From: Hanleya hanleyi
Taxonomy: Eukaryota > Mollusca > Polyplacophora > Lepidopleurida > Hanleyidae
DNA: 64,000 bases
NCBI GenBank assembly: GCA_036873755.1
Contig: JAVTVY010018974.1
Location: 1-64,000 of the forward strand
Reading direction: 5' to 3'
Below are positions 48,785 through 58,599 of this stretch, piece after piece. The position numbers were made by a program, and so were the translations under genes. The notes beneath the pieces were generated by a model that searched no databases, was not told the DNA's origin, and worked only from the letters and a program-made list of their open reading frames with translations. Each line of letters starts with the position of its first letter. Within the stretch, counting starts at the first letter, position 1.

Positions 48785-49323
48785 AGTAGTCTAGTTATTG
48801 AAGCTTGAAATTTGAAGGCAGCTGTTGTAAGCACAAAGCTTGGTCAAATTTTAATGAAGAGAATAATTCTTCAAACTGGATAAAACCAAAGAGAATGACT
48901 TTCTAATGTGTGTATTTTATTGGCATAAGTCATAAATTGTACATATGTATATAATATAGAATGTATAATGTATTATATAGATTTGCTCAAAATTGTCAGT
49001 TAAGTTACAAATTTTAAAATACTTGTTGTTTTTGAGAGATACATGTTTGTTAGCAGTATTCAAATGTTACATATTTCTGCGGAGAGAGTTGTTTAAATGG
49101 AAAAGATTATAAATAACAAAGTATAGATTGTTGAATGTTTTTCGAGATATAATGGTTAGTTGCCATATTTGTTTTGTAAAATATATTCATTAAAAAAATT
49201 GGACATCCTTTAAGGGCAAGGCAAATAACCTGAGCCTGAACATTTGTTAAAAAAAATGTTGTGTGTCTGTCCAAGCAATTGTTTTACTTAAATGGATATT
49301 CTGTTGTGTAAAACTTTTTAGTA

Positions 49324-49333
49324 AATAAATAAA
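49324..49333 (+). terminator. Candidate LYST polyadenylation signal
   Basis: Overlapping AATAAATAAA about 2 kb after the stop codon. Confidence 0.4.
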
Positions 49334-49478
49334 ATGAGATGTGTATTTTTAGCATTATTCTGATAGTATGTTACCATATATGGTGAAATATCATCAAATA
49401 TTCAGGGCTTAATAGTCCTGTTTTACCCCTGGTAATCATGTGCATAATTCAATCAAATTCCCAATCCCCTACTGATTG

Positions 49479-49721
49479 GTAATCCCTCTAATACTTCAGT
49501 CCCAATCAAAATGCAATCATCCCCATTTTCGGAAACAAAATTCAATCAATGGTTCTAATAAATTTGATTACCCTCTAAAATTATTCAAATAACGGAGAAA
49601 TAATGGATTATATGTACGAGTTTGAACTATTTTGTGAACATCTTGTTCTGATAAATTTGATCACCCTCAGATATTATGGTGGAAAATTTACTTCCTGTGA
49701 TTGAATTATTAGAGGGATTAT
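49479..49721. mobile_element. MITE, TAATAATTCAATCAC family
   Basis: Left 'gtaatccctctaatacttca', right 'attgaattattagagggatt', about 243 bp. Confidence 0.7.
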
Positions 49722-49729
49722 CATATGTT

Positions 49730-50135
49730 TAAATAATAATATGCTAGAAGTTTTGACAAAAACTCTTTAACCTATGAAAAAATTTGAAACTGGTTGCAGA
49801 TCAGAGAACTAGTCAAATGAAATCCCCTAAGACCAAAATCACCTAATTTGATTTTAAAAAAAATTCTATTTCAGATTATATGAATCCCTGGTATTTTGAA
49901 CTTCACCAGTTTGATGGTATGCTTGCTGTTGATGTGCGTTATTATTATAGAAATGAAAAATGGCATCACGAGACATTATTGGATGTTTTCTGTCGGGGAA
50001 TAGTCGTTACAAAATGTATGATCCAATTTATTACATTATGTATTATGCATTCCTCTGTGTATCTGGTCAGTATTAGCTAGTGTAGTGAATCGGGGTTCCC
50101 TGTAGTTTTGGAATGCAGGAAAACCTGTGAAGCCT
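49730..50135. other. Intergenic, no feature recognised
   Basis: A 66-aa ORF at 49880-50080 has no recognisable domain and no obvious splice partner. Confidence 0.4.
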
Positions 50136-50137
50136 TT

Positions 50138-50213
50138 AATAAGGCTGGTTACCTCCCCTGTATTGGCATTTTTCCATATTGGAAATTGAGGGGAGATAAC
50201 CAGTCAAGCCGTT
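50138..50213. repeat. Small palindromic element with GGTTACCTCCCC arms
   Basis: Arms GGCTGGTTACCTCCCC and AGGGGAGATAACCAGTCAAGCC are inverted around about 35 bp. The GGGAGATAAC core recurs at 26651 and 28430. Confidence 0.7.
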
Positions 50214-50214
50214 G

Positions 50215-51095
50215 ATCTGAAGCATAAATTATTAGTATGGTGAAACCGTTCATCCAGTTCTGTCCCCTTGTAGACAAGTACTCCAAACCCGAGTGTATGC
50301 AGTTCAAAGCGTAGTATATTTGTGTTTTATGAAAGTTGTTTTACTGTTGAAATATATTTTATATAGTGGTGTATGGTATGATAATGAAAAAAAAAATGGA
50401 TGTCTTTTGCTTTGGAATTTGATGTCTTCAAGAATTGAGTGATAGAGAACTAAACTGGTACACAAGTTTTGTATACTTTAGGTCATGAAAGAAGAGCATT
50501 ATACCTTGTTCATCTTTCCACCAACATGACCAAGATCCTGTGCATTTCATTTTTGTGTATCCATATAAAATACTCCAGTAAAATGTGCAGTATGAAGCAA
50601 CTCAAGACCTCTTGATTGCATTATTTACTCTATCTAATCTTGTTTATCTATGTGATATACCTATCGCTTTTTGCACATGATGGGCTCTGCACCACACCAA
50701 GTGTTGTATGAATATTCATCAGTTGCTAAATTTTCGAATTATTTTGTAATCATTGTTCAATTATTGAGTCGGTGCATTTGTTTTCCAGTTTGAAAATGTG
50801 GGAGGTAGGCAGGGTCTAAACAATAGCCCTTAACCCTGTTGAAATTATATTCTTCTTCCAAAACCATGATGCATTGTGTATTCATGTCAACTACATGACA
50901 GTGTATCAATTATTTAGTTGCCAAAGATGAACATTGCATCATGGGATTACAAGAGGGATAAAATGTCAACAGGTTTCAGGGCAATGAGAACAAATATTGC
51001 ATATGATAATTTAAGTTCATATGTGCACATATTCAAGTTTTTGACAGTTTCAACTGTCCATGACCTACTGTGATTACAGACCACCTGGTAAAGAT
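50215..51095. other. Intergenic, no feature recognised
   Basis: AT-rich sequence without gene-like content. Confidence 0.45.
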
Positions 51096-51099
51096 TATT

Positions 51100-51257
51100 A
51101 GGCCTGGTACACACGAGACCAAATTTGTGGAAAATTGTTCTGGCCATTCACTGTATACTGCTAGAATACAAGCTTGTGAGAAAGCTAATGGCAACTACAG
51201 ACTTCCATAAATTTAGTCTCACTTGTCAAAGAAAACTTGGTCTTGTGTACCAGGCCT
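51100..51257. mobile_element. 158-bp TIR element, AGGCCTGGTACACA termini
   Basis: AGGCCTGGTACACACGAGACC at the left and, in reverse complement, AGGCCTGGTACACAAGACCA at the right. Confidence 0.75.
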
Positions 51258-51259
51258 CA

Positions 51260-51735
51260 TGTCCAAGTGTTGGACAAAGGAGGTAGTCCGTTTTTTCTAT
51301 TCCCATAAATGGACATCACTGAAAACGTAAAGTTTTGATGTGACTGGTAAAGTAAATTCAGGTTCTACTGGCCTTTGAAGTATCCTATTTGTTTCCCCAT
51401 CCACTTCAAGTGTTTGTTGACTGATTTTAATTTGATTGTTAATGTATATGCTGGAAACTATTGTTACCTTGTTGAATAAATCAAGAATGGCCCACCATAC
51501 ATCAGAGTTCTGTCCATTCTGTCGGATTTGAAGTCATTTCTCTGATAACATATTTTCCTTTATTCATTGAAAAATTATTATATCATTTCCACACAAGTTG
51601 GTATAAAACACTCAAACTTAATTTGTGGGGGGTATGTGAAGAATTCACAAGAACAAGTGATATGGTCTCTCCATGGATCCCGGAGATCTGCCGTATAACA
51701 TTTTCAGTCCTATTTCTGTAACATCTTTCCAAATG
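51260..51735. other. Intergenic, no feature recognised
   Basis: AT-rich. 'gttgaataaatc' at about 51472 could be a distal polyadenylation signal but is far from LYST. Confidence 0.35.
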
Positions 51736-51739
51736 ATTT

Positions 51740-51895
51740 TAGAATTCCTAAAATCATTTAAATAACAAAGAAATACTGTATTATATGCATAATTTGAACC
51801 ATTTGGTGTCAACTGCATGTTCTAATAAATTTAATCGCCTCCAGATTTTATGGTGGGAAATTTCACTTCCTGTGATTGAATTATTATAGGTATTA
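51740..51895. mobile_element. MITE, TAATAATTCAATCAC family, 5'-truncated
   Basis: Interior 'gttctaataaatttaatcgc' and right arm 'cctgtgattgaattattata' match the family. Confidence 0.6.
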
Positions 51896-51899
51896 CCAT

Positions 51900-52680
51900 A
51901 GGTAAATTCAGGTTCGTTCTTAACAATTTTAGAATAACAAACCTGAGCTAAGCCCCTGAAGATGAACATAAAGCTATTATTTCAAAGAAAATACAGGAAC
52001 TTTCTAGGGTGCATCTTAGCCTCCAGGATACAAGCTGCTGGCTGAGGGGATACTCTAATCTCGCAATCAGCAACACTTTAAGCGTCATCCATTTAGTATG
52101 TAAACGCAAAATATCTGGACTCGCCCCTCTCCTCATACGCTACCAACAAACCTCCCTCTCAGTGAACCTACATCACAGAGATACCCCCTACTCCTCCCCC
52201 CAACCTCCGAAAAATTCATCAACCAGACGTCGCATATGTAAAAACTTTCGTTAACAAGAACATGATCAACATTGAATTAGGCCCACTGGTACCATAATGG
52301 CCTGTTATTTCTCTTAATTATTTGAAGACCTTTAGGGTGATAAGGATATTTATTTATAAGAGATAATTAGTTCCCGAATATGAATGTTTCACTGATGTAT
52401 TTTATTGTCTGATGGAATATTTCTGCACTGGCACGCGTTGGCTCCAGGGACTGCTGAGCAAAAATCAAGAGTGAACTGAAGATCTCCCAAGAAGTTGAGA
52501 ATGGTTTGCACGGGATACCAATGACCCACTCATGTTATCGACCATTGTTTTGTGAGAGACGAAGTGAAAACAAGTCAACCACATTTATATATGCACATGA
52601 TGGGAGAGATTGCAGTCAATATCATGGAATCTAGCACACTATTTACTCTATATTTACCAATCTAATTAAAATTAAAATCC
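51900..52680. other. Intergenic, no gene recognised
   Basis: An 81-aa ORF at 52009-52254 (CWLRGYSNLAISNTLSVIHL near its start) is more GC-rich than its surroundings but I recognise no family. Confidence 0.35.
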
Positions 52681-52689
52681 TATGTGCTC

Positions 52690-53441
52690 CTGGTTCATAC
52701 TCCATGTAAGGATCACGAGACAACGCGTACAATAGCCAAGTCTGGGGACAACAATGTCTGGACTTGAGCCTTTTCAGCTGCACAAATACCCTGCTCCCTC
52801 ATTTGAACATGTCGCTTGCAGTAACTCAAGTGCCAACCAGGAGAGAGAGACCAATCCTGAGAATGCTTCCTAGTGCTCAGTGGACTTAAGACACTGCGCT
52901 GAATATAGGTAGATACTTCATGTAGGGAGCTATTGTCCAATCCTTTGTGCAACTGAAAAGGCTCAAGTCTAGACGCATTGTTGATCCCAGACCTTTCTCA
53001 ACTGTGAATAACCAATCTTGATGAATTAATATCCTATCAATGCTCCCCAATCGTACATGTCGCTATATAGGATCTTGTGTATTTCAATTCAATTTGATGT
53101 TTTGAGAGCCCATACCATGAATATTTATAGCATTATGACATCATGGTCGCATCTGGCCTAATCCACTTGCAGTTGGGGAGGGGAAATAGGGTCACCATGT
53201 CCATTTACCCCAATGTTTACACCAGAGACCAGTCCATATAGCTACCCCGTGTAATGGTGCCACAATGTCGGGACCGCGGCAACATGAAAAGACTACTCTA
53301 TTCAGGTTCATACTTCATATAAGATTCACGAGACAATGCATACAATAGCCAGGTCTGGGATCAACAATGCGTCTAGACTTGAGCCTTTTCAGTTGCACAA
53401 AGGATTGGGCAATAGCTCCCAACATGAAGTATCTACCTATC
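52690..53441. repeat. Direct and inverted copies of a 90-bp sequence
   Basis: 52908-52996 is the near-perfect inverse of 53358-53441 ('gatcaacaatgcgtctagac', 'ttgagccttttcagttgcac'). A third copy in direct orientation lies at about 52690-52790 ('acaatagccaagtctgggga'). Confidence 0.75.
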
Positions 53442-53527
53442 AACTTTTCAAAAATCTAGCCAGTTTAGTTGCCGTTTCCCTTTAAAGGAATAAACGAAAT
53501 AAAATAGTTTCACGAGAGTAATGTTCA

Positions 53528-53533
53528 TTTAAT
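53528..53533 (-). terminator. Candidate SNRNP48 polyadenylation signal
   Basis: ATTAAA on the minus strand, about 330 bp after the stop codon; a weak variant signal. Confidence 0.25.
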
Positions 53534-53859
53534 AATCAGATATCAGATTTACATGATTTATGTATAAATCTGATGTGATAATCCAATCATCACTGACATT
53601 TATAATGCATTGTTGTTTCCCAATAATAATATTCCACAATTTAGGACCATATCTACATTTTTGTCGAAACCTGAAATATATCAACCCTCTGGGAAGAAAT
53701 GTTCTTGATATTTGATCTCTATTGCATTTCAATTTTGAATGCACCAGAAGAAGTGTCCAATCTGTATTGCCTGCTAGTCAATGGTCAAAAACAAAGTGTA
53801 TACCCATATCCGCTTATTTACACAAAGTACAATAAGAAAACAAAAAAGATAAACTGGAC

Positions 53860-53971
53860 TCATTTTGTTCTATCAGATTTGTGATGCTTTTTGTGTTTAT
53901 ATTTGTGCTTGTGTTTTTTATGATGTTTGTGGCTTGGTCCAGTTCCGTCATTAGAGCCATGATCTGATGGG
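53860..53971 (-). CDS. SNRNP48: SNRNP48 last coding exon
   Basis: Minus strand: acceptor attttcag, then PSDHGSNDGTGPSHKHHKKH, then a Lys/His-rich tail and TGA (plus-strand 53860-53862). The first base completes Ser from the previous exon. Confidence 0.85.
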
Positions 53972-56900
53972 CTGAAAATACAAAAGTAGATGTTATACAC
54001 AATTATATGTTAAAAACACCTGGTTCAGGTCTATAGTTCCCGTATAGAGCCTCGTGCGATAAAATGCACGAGTTGCTTAATGTGTTCATATGCACTGATA
54101 GTTATGTTGTCAAACGTTGATGATTGAATGAAATATGAATCCGCAAGTTCCATCTGTAGATTAGAATACACTACTGATTTGTCCCATTACGTCCCAGGTT
54201 AAACAGCTTCAGTTCACCCCTGGAAAACTGACCTTATTGTATCTTAGTCTGAAACTACATACTGATGTTGTTCATTACCAAAAAACCAAATTCATTATTT
54301 AACCAAAAAGTGCCTCAGGAATTCAAAAGGAATTCTTTGCACATTGCATTTTATTCTCACACATGAAGCAGTATTCAACTGCTGGACTGTGGATCGATAT
54401 AAATTAAACAGCATTTATTTTTAGCATAGCTAGCTAGGCAGGTCAGGATGATTTCATGGTGTTGTACACTCATCACATTTTAGCACACACTGACTGGAGA
54501 TTAGAAAAGTGGACCTTCATGCCAAAAATATATTTACCCTATTTCTTCCAATATATTTACCCTATTTCTTCTAATTTTTCGAACAGCATTTTTAGATTAA
54601 GAAGTAGAAAAAAAAATCTGTATGTCAACTGAGTCTAAATACTGTCACATATATATATGTTACGGTAATTTCCCTAATACTTTGCCTTCCAAATTTAATT
54701 CGAAAACTGCCGATTTTTCCTCTGTCCTGATTTTCTCCATCCTAATAAATCGAAAACAGATTTATCCCGAGAACTGAAAAATTAGCTAGTGAAACTTGTA
54801 GCAAGTTAGCATAATTTCTCCCTGCAGATGCCTGGAGTTAAGTTTTGCCATCTGTATAATTAGAAGAAATAGGGTAGAAACCTATATATCAACCTTCTAA
54901 ATAGGATATCTGTATAACATTGACTTCCACATAGGGAAACTAGTTTCTTACCTTTCTTTCACCAACGATGGGGACTTTGACCTTGACCTAGATATCTTGC
55001 CAGTGCGACCTCTTCTCGACCTGGATGCCTTGCCACCTTGACCTCTGTCGGACCTTGACTGTGACCTTGACCTGGATGCCTTGCCACCTTGACCTCTGCC
55101 TGACCTTGATCTTGATCGTGACCTTGACCTGGATGACGTGCCACATTGGCCTCTGTCTAAATCTGGCCTTGATTGTGACCCTGACCCAGATGCGATATCA
55201 CCTTGACCTCTATCCGAGCTGCTCTCCTTCGTTTCCTCTTCTATTGTCTTTTGTAACATTTCAGTCTGGTTAACGATAAGTTCCCTCATAATCTGCGGAA
55301 ATAGCAAATTTTATCGTGGATTAGAATATGTACCGTTATCCTAAACCTGATATACTTGTCCTTACATTTCATCCGGCTGTACTGAAAAAGCTATTTGATT
55401 TTGTTCTTCAATTGACCATTCCCATATATCAGCTCTTCACGCACAGCAGCTTTGACCTCGTCTTTGAAAACTGATGTGTGCATACAAATGTCATAATAGA
55501 GGACATCTCAATGTTACAGAGAAACCTTGTGCTGAGAAGTTCCTCGTGACATTCCTGAATTACGTCAATTTCCATTAGACTTCATCTGAATGGTTGAAGG
55601 CTGACCCTGTATCACATCATAAACCCTGGATAGAGCCGATTGTTCAACACTGACCCTGCAACACTATAATTAAACCCATTCCGCAAGGCATCATGTCATA
55701 CTGAGGGATGGATTACAAGCTTGGTGGTAGTATAACAGAGTAAAGTTAAAGTGGATGGAAGTGATGCAACTCAAACAGTGCAGAAAACCTTGTTCGCAAT
55801 GGCCATGATATGTACAGTACAAATATTCGATATACAGAGCTGTATGATATATCGTCTGCTGCCTTTTAATACCTCAGTGTATGATTTCTTTGTGATGTGG
55901 ACATTTTTAACTCAAACAGTGCAGAAAACCTTGTTCGCAATGGCCATATGTACAGTACAAATATTCGATATACAGAGCTGTATGATATTATCGTCTGCTG
56001 CCTTTTAATACCTCAGTGTATGATTTCTTTGTGATGTGGACATTTTTAGCACGATACGTCTGTCGTCTACGTTTGAAATCTCTCTGAGCAGCCAGTTGTT
56101 CCTTGAATGATTGAGGTTGGCCATCATCTTCTCCTGGAAACCACAGCCAAAAAACAAACTTTTAACATCATCAAATATTATGGAAAACAATTATGATATA
56201 CCAGGGCATGTTTGGTGATCCACATCAGTAAAACATCCAACTTCATCAACATTGGACTAACATGATGAGGGTTGAAAGAAATGTCTCATCGTTGTTCGAA
56301 TTTAATAACTGTAATGGGTCAAACTATACATGCACAAATGTGATAATAGTTCCCTCCTGGAAGAAGAATATTGCCCCGCCAGGGTGGAAGTATTGAAAGA
56401 ATATTAGTTCCCTCTGTGGCTGATATCATGGTTACATCTGTGGCTGAGATCATGGTTACATCTGTGACTGATACCGTGGTTACATCTGTGGCTGATACCA
56501 AGGTTACATCTGTGGCTGATACCAAGGTTACATCTGTGGCTGAGATCATGGTTACATCTGTGGCTGATACCGTGGTTACATTTGTGGCTGATACCAAGGT
56601 TACATCTGTGGCTGATACCAAGGTTACATCTGTGGCTGATACCATGGTTACATCTGTGACTGATACCATGTTACATCTGTGGCTGATACCATGGTTACAT
56701 CTGTGGCTGATACCATGGTTACATCTGTGGCTGATACCAAGGTTACATCTGTGGCTGATACCAAGGTTACATCTGTGGCTGATACCATGGTTACATCTGT
56801 GGCTGATACCATGGTTACATCTGTGGCTGATACCATGGTTACATCTGTGGCTGATACCATGGTTACATCAGCTACTATCTCCAAATGTAAATGCTATTCC

Positions 56901-57459
56901 CATCCAATCAAAATGCAAGATTCTATCATGAGGAAATGTATAGCACAAACATTATCATACATGTACGACCGCATATTATTGCTACTTTGATGAGTCACAA
57001 TATCAACTCATAATTGTTCTGGAATGCGACGTTAAACCTTAATTCTCTTTCTCTCGTAATTGGTCTGAAATTTTCAGGTACAATAGAAGATCCAAGGTTG
57101 AAAAATAGCAATCATCAAGAATGTGGCAATTTAATACTTTGGTCCCTCATTGCATAATGGCTAGTTATTAAGAGGCATCAGTAAATTTTCTGACAGAGGA
57201 ATAAAAGAAAACTTAATAGTGTGACTCCCGAAGTTCTACATTTGAATGCGCAAGGGAGAGCTATAACTGATTGCAATATCCATACCTCTGTTTTTGGCAA
57301 GTTCATCAAACAATAACTCATCAGTTATTTCTGTGACTGGCTTCCCAGCATCCTTTGCTGAGGAGATGACATGTTCATAGAGGGCCAGTCGTTCCTGAGG
57401 CGTTAACTCTATCATAGCATGGTTGCCACAAACTGGGACCTCCTTCTCTGACCCAAATG
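53860..57459 (-). CDS. SNRNP48: SNRNP48, U11/U12 snRNP 48 kDa protein, C-terminal part
   Basis: SNRNP48 is a subunit of the U11/U12 di-snRNP of the minor spliceosome and helps recognise U12-type 5' splice sites. Four minus-strand exons join in phase to give about 248 residues. In order: an acidic helical segment with ELTPQERLALYEHVISSAKD, the conserved block KEQLAAQRDFKRRRQTYRAK followed by NVHITKKSYTE, a helical MRELIVNQTEMLQ, an RS domain with repeats of GRGQGGKASRSRSQ, and a Lys/His-rich end KHHKKHKHKYKHKKHHK. The KRRRQ(S/T)YRAKNVHITKKSYTE block is the basis for the name. The CHHC zinc-finger N-terminus was not found on the minus strand up to 64000, so those exons lie beyond the window or were missed. 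Convergent with LYST. Confidence 0.88.
54952..55292 (-). CDS. SNRNP48: SNRNP48 exon with RS domain
   Basis: Minus strand: acceptor tttccgcag, IMRELIVNQTEMLQKTIEEE, then Gly/Ser/Arg-rich repeats (SRSRSRSRSRSGRGQGGKAS and a second, diverged unit), KSPSLVKE, donor gaaag|gtaaga; phase 2 out. The RS tract is a coding minisatellite of about 51 bp. Confidence 0.9.
55769..56046. repeat. Tandem duplication of about 138 bp across the end of a SNRNP48 exon
   Basis: 55769-55909 and 55910-56046 are nearly identical, differing by two small indels. The duplicated unit includes the last 36 nt or so of the exon at 56012-56133 and its donor site, but not the acceptor. Confidence 0.88.
56012..56133 (-). CDS. 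SNRNP48: SNRNP48 conserved core exon
   Basis: Minus strand: acceptor gtttccag, then GEDDGQPQSFKEQLAAQRDF, then KRRRQTYRAKNVHITKKSYT and E, donor ctgag|gtatta; phase 1 in, 0 out. This is the most conserved block of the family. Confidence 0.93.
56410..56880. repeat. Minisatellite, about twenty 24-bp units with CCATGGTTACA core
   Basis: Unit approximately 'gtggctgataccatggttac' plus 'atct'. Variants have CCAAGG or CCGTGG. One unit lacks a base near 56668, which switches the apparent reading frame. Because 24 is a multiple of three it gives long ORFs on both strands (VADTMVTS octads); these are not genes. Lies in a SNRNP48 intron. Confidence 0.9.
57000..57055 (+). mobile_element. SINE 3' tail
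   Basis: 'ttgttctggaatgcgacgtt' followed by 'aaaccttaattctctttctc', the same tail as at 44630-44720. Confidence 0.6.
57286..57459 (-). CDS. SNRNP48: SNRNP48 exon, first one visible
   Basis: Minus strand: acceptor atcttcacag, then FGSEKEVPVCGNHAMIELTP, then QERLALYEHVISSAKDAGKP and VTEITDELLFDELAKNR, donor cagag|gtatgg; phase 1 out. The (E/T)LT-x-(E/Q)-ERLALY motif matches SNRNP48. It needs an upstream exon ending in phase 1. Confidence 0.88.
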
Positions 57460-57604
57460 CTGTGAAGATAAAATAACAATTCAATAAAAACCAAACAGGA
57501 GCATCGTGAAATGATACAAATCTCCTTGCTGGTGAATTTGGCATACAGTAGTTGTGAGAAAATAGATGGGAAATTTGACGTACATGTAGGTCTGCCCATT
57601 TGTA

Positions 57605-57814
57605 GTAAATCCTCTAATAATTCAATCAATCTATCAAAATTCAAACACCCCCAATTTTGTGGACAGAATTCAATCAGTCATCCTAATAAATATGATCGCG
57701 CTCTAAAACCGTTAAAATTATGAAGAAATATGGATTATTTGCATAATATTGATCACCCTCTGATTTTATGGTGGGAAAATTCAGTTCCTGTGATTGAATT
57801 ATCAGGGAATTTAC
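57605..57814. mobile_element. MITE, TAATAATTCAATCAC family
   Basis: Ends GTAAATCCTCTAATAATTC and, inverted, GTAAATTCCCTGATAATTC; about 210 bp. Confidence 0.75.
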
Positions 57815-57819
57815 CAAAA

Positions 57820-58340
57820 GCATGTATCTGTATACTGCATTAAGCTGTGTGCATTCACATTTAATATCAAGTAAATTAGAGCCCACAGGGCTTCAATATA
57901 CACCCACAATCCATAATTTTGGTGCACAGTGATAGCTTCTTGTTGGAGACTTTTGTGCTCCTGGTCTTGACATTTGACCTCAAAATTCATATATATTTTT
58001 GCATTCTTCCAAGTCTGGGGTATTAGCATACCCAAAGTTTTGTCACAATCCATATTCTAGAAGTGGAGATATCACAAGGAGAACTGAAGTTATAGACAGT
58101 CAGAGGAATGGACTGACACTGCCGAATCGATATGTTCACTGCCATGAGTTTGACGTATATCTGAAATTCTGTTAAATTCTGTAGTCCTGTACTGGAGCTC
58201 ATAACCTGGACATCAATATTTTCAACCATTTCCTGATATTCAGGCTGCAGCGACCTTGACCTTTGCAAGACCCTTTGACCTCAAAATCAAAAGGTTCCTT
58301 CTTTGAAAAGGAGATGTAACATTCAGTTATATATCACGGA
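57820..58340. other. No gene recognised; possible old repeat
   Basis: Contains 'gaccttgacctttg' phrases like those in the arrays at 60110-60880. Minus-strand ORFs here do not resemble SNRNP48. Confidence 0.4.
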
Positions 58341-58349
58341 CATAACAAT

Positions 58350-58560
58350 TTTTATACGCCCGCCCAAAAGGCGGACGTATTATGTGATGGCGGTTTCCGT
58401 CCGTCTGTCCGTCCCCCGTGTCCGGTCTATATCTGGAACAGTTTTCTATTTACAGTTCCAATTTTTGGTGAGTGGATACCCTACGGAGAGACGATGTGTC
58501 GCGTACCAAAATGAAGGTCGAGGTCAAAGCTCACAGGCCTAATACGAAGCTGCGCATCTG
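58350..58560 (+). repeat. Hairpin-headed repeat (CGCCCGCCCAAAAGGCGGACG)
   Basis: Palindromic head, 'tattatgtgatggcggtttc', GTCCGTCTGTCCGTCC, then 'ttctatttacagttccaatt' and AGGTCGAGGTCAAAG. Related start at 37165 and continuation-like units at 60110-60880. Confidence 0.75.
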
Positions 58561-58599
58561 AAAACCCCTCGGCTCTGGCCGCCAGCCATTCATAATGTA

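Larger units (their letters stand above)
47311..49340 (+). other. Probable LYST 3' UTR
   Basis: Non-coding AT-rich sequence after the stop. Candidate polyadenylation signals AATAAA lie at 48634-48639 and, overlapping, at 49324-49333. The true end is not determinable here. Includes a repeat fragment at 48180-48435 and a MITE at 48641-48784. Confidence 0.5.

Noticed and set aside
52009..52254. 81-aa ORF as a small gene or exon
   Set aside because: No family recognised, no clear splice sites or start context; left as unannotated intergenic sequence.
56371..56931. 186-aa + strand ORF of VADTMVTS octads and matching antisense ORFs
   Set aside because: Product of a 24-bp minisatellite whose period is a multiple of three; frame changes where one unit loses a base, and both strands are open.
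211..57459. U12-type introns in either gene
   Set aside because: Every donor that I placed was compared by eye with GTATCC/ATATCC; none matched, despite the presence of a minor-spliceosome gene.
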